DNA of 51,426 bases. Origin: Rhodospirillum sp. UBA1311. GTDB taxonomy: Bacteria > Pseudomonadota > Alphaproteobacteria > Rhodospirillales > Rhodospirillaceae. This document shows positions 50,510 to 51,426 of the stretch, piece by piece; positions within the stretch are counted from its first letter, which is position 1; every line of letters starts with the position of its first letter. The notes beneath the pieces were generated by a model. It was not told the origin of the DNA and made no database searches. It saw only the letters and a program-made list of their open reading frames with translations. Location: contig DBTR01000060.1 of assembly GCA_002307145.1 (NCBI GenBank), positions 1 to 51,426 on the forward strand. Reading direction: 5' to 3'. The position numbers and the translations under genes are program-made.

Positions 50510-51426
50510 ATGCGTTTCGATGAATTCGCCCTTCACCCGTTGATCTTGAAGGCTGTTGAAGCTTGTGGCCTGACCGAGCCGACCCCGGTCCAGGAACAGG
50601 CGATTCCGTTTGCTCTCGAAGGCCGCGACGTTCTCGCCACCGCCGCCACCGGCACTGGCAAGACCGCCGCCTTCCTCCTCCCCGTTCTTTCCAACCTCGC
50701 CGGTCTCCCCGCGCGCCGGATGCCCGGCCAGCCGACCGTCCTGGTGCTCACCCCGACCCGCGAACTCGCGAGCCAGATCGCCCGCGCGGTGCGCGACTTC
50801 GGCAAGTTCGCCAACGTCAACAGCGTCGAGATCGTCGGCGGCATGCCGTATCGCGAGCAGCTTCGCCGGATGTCCCGCCCGGTCGACATCGTCGTCGCCA
50901 CCCCGGGCCGCCTGCTCGATCACGTCCGGGCCAACCGCCTCGACCTGTCGAAGCTCGAAACCCTGATCTTCGACGAAGCCGACCGCATGCTCGACATGGG
51001 CTTCACCGAGGACGTCACCGCGATCGCCGCCGCCTGCCCGGCGGATCGCCGCACCATGCTGTTCACCGCGACCCTCGACCGTCGCATGGAAACCCTGGCG
51101 CGCGGCCTCCTGAACGACCCGATCCGGGTGCAGATCGAAACCGCCCAGTCGTCGCCGGATATCGCCCAGACCCTCTATTACGCGGACGATATCGGCCACA
51201 AGAAGGCGCTGCTCGCCCACCTCGTCTCGCAGCCGGATGTCGGCAAGGCGCTCGTCTTCGTCGCCACCAAGCGCGACGCGGACGAAATCTCCCGCGAACT
51301 CGCGGAAGCCGGCCACGCGGTCAGCGCGCTGCACGGCGACCTGTCCCAGGGCCAGCGCAATCATACCCTGAAGCGCCTGCATGACGGCCGCCTGCGCATC
51401 GTCGTCGCCACCGACGTCGCCGCCCG
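50510..51426 (+). CDS. DEAD-box ATP-dependent RNA helicase, 3' end cut off by window edge
   Basis: At least 305 residues are visible. The Q motif (FALHPLILKAVEACG... TPVQEQAIP), ATAATGTGKTAAF, PTRELASQ, TPGRLLD, DEAD, FTAT, VFVATKRDAD and ALHGDLSQGQR are in order. The start follows AAGGA at 6 bases. It is similar to RhlE-type helicases, which remodel RNA during ribosome assembly and mRNA decay. The stop is outside the window. Confidence 0.93.
   Translation, partial: MRFDEFALHPLILKAVEACGLTEPTPVQEQAIPFALEGRDVLATAATGTGKTAAFLLPVLSNLAGLPARRMPGQPTVLVLTPTRELASQIARAVRDFGKFANVNSVEIVGGMPYREQLRRMSRPVDIVVATPGRLLDHVRANRLDLSKLETLIFDEADRMLDMGFTEDVTAIAAACPADRRTMLFTATLDRRMETLARGLLNDPIRVQIETAQSSPDIAQTLYYADDIGHKKALLAHLVSQPDVGKALVFVATKRDADEISRELAEAGHAVSALHGDLSQGQRNHTLKRLHDGRLRIVVATDVAA

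Overview
The window looks like part of a high-GC alphaproteobacterial chromosome, probably Rhodospirillales-like. This is inferred from an alphaproteobacterial-type RepC, a VPLPA-type CTERM protein, the Feo and Leu gene arrangement and strong C/G third-position bias. No rRNA is present, so the genus cannot be fixed.

Layout. (1) 1-10187 is a conjugation module on the + strand: a truncated exported-type protein, a small I78-type protease inhibitor, VirB11, VirD4, a tandem-OB SSB, a small acidic protein, an ArdC/zincin/Toprim protein, two small unknowns, a TraJ-like relaxosome protein and a TraI-like MOBP relaxase. Most genes overlap or abut, so it reads as one operon that starts left of the window. 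(2) 10188-28019 is cargo and replication. It holds a 1313-residue nuclease-fold/TPR protein, a membrane-anchored protein resembling the exonuclease VII large subunit, a large serine recombinase with a repeat array in front of it, a zeta-type toxin-antitoxin pair, a five-gene GTPase-associated conflict system (metallophosphoesterase, GASH, double-GTPase 1, double-GTPase 2, GAP1), a divergent Cys/His-cluster protein, and a RepC initiator with a downstream unknown. Several of these genes have clearly lower GC than the flanks. Together they suggest an integrative conjugative element or integrated plasmid.

(3) 28020-42420 is mostly chromosomal backbone: SNase-like nuclease, proline iminopeptidase, tRNA-Arg(CCT), ArfB, a YecH-like protein, an RcnB-like protein, a CsgG lipoprotein operon, an SBF transporter with a LysR regulator, a haloacetate dehalogenase and LeuCD. 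Two roughly 1-kb cassettes interrupt it. An outer-membrane beta-barrel gene lies between copies of the tRNA-Arg 3' end. A VPLPA-CTERM gene lies between two copies of the leuD 3' end. (4) 42424-46210 holds a DUF2892 membrane protein, an AT-rich solitary AvcD-like anti-phage deaminase with a structured leader, and a second SBF transporter. (5) 46211-51426 holds the ferrous-iron operon feoA-feoA-feoB-feoC, methylglyoxal synthase and a truncated DEAD-box helicase with a hairpin-rich leader.

How the parts fit. The transfer genes move the element. RepC and the serine recombinase would maintain or integrate it. The zeta pair would stabilise it, and ArdC would protect it on entry. The nuclease-TPR protein, the ExoVII-like protein and the GTPase operon look like host-defence or inter-element conflict cargo. 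The strongest candidate for an under-described system is the GTPase operon with its metallophosphoesterase and divergent partner (20944-26202). Next come the repeated motif shared by the relaxase tail and a small acidic protein, the ExoVII-like membrane protein, and the two cassettes flanked by gene 3' ends.
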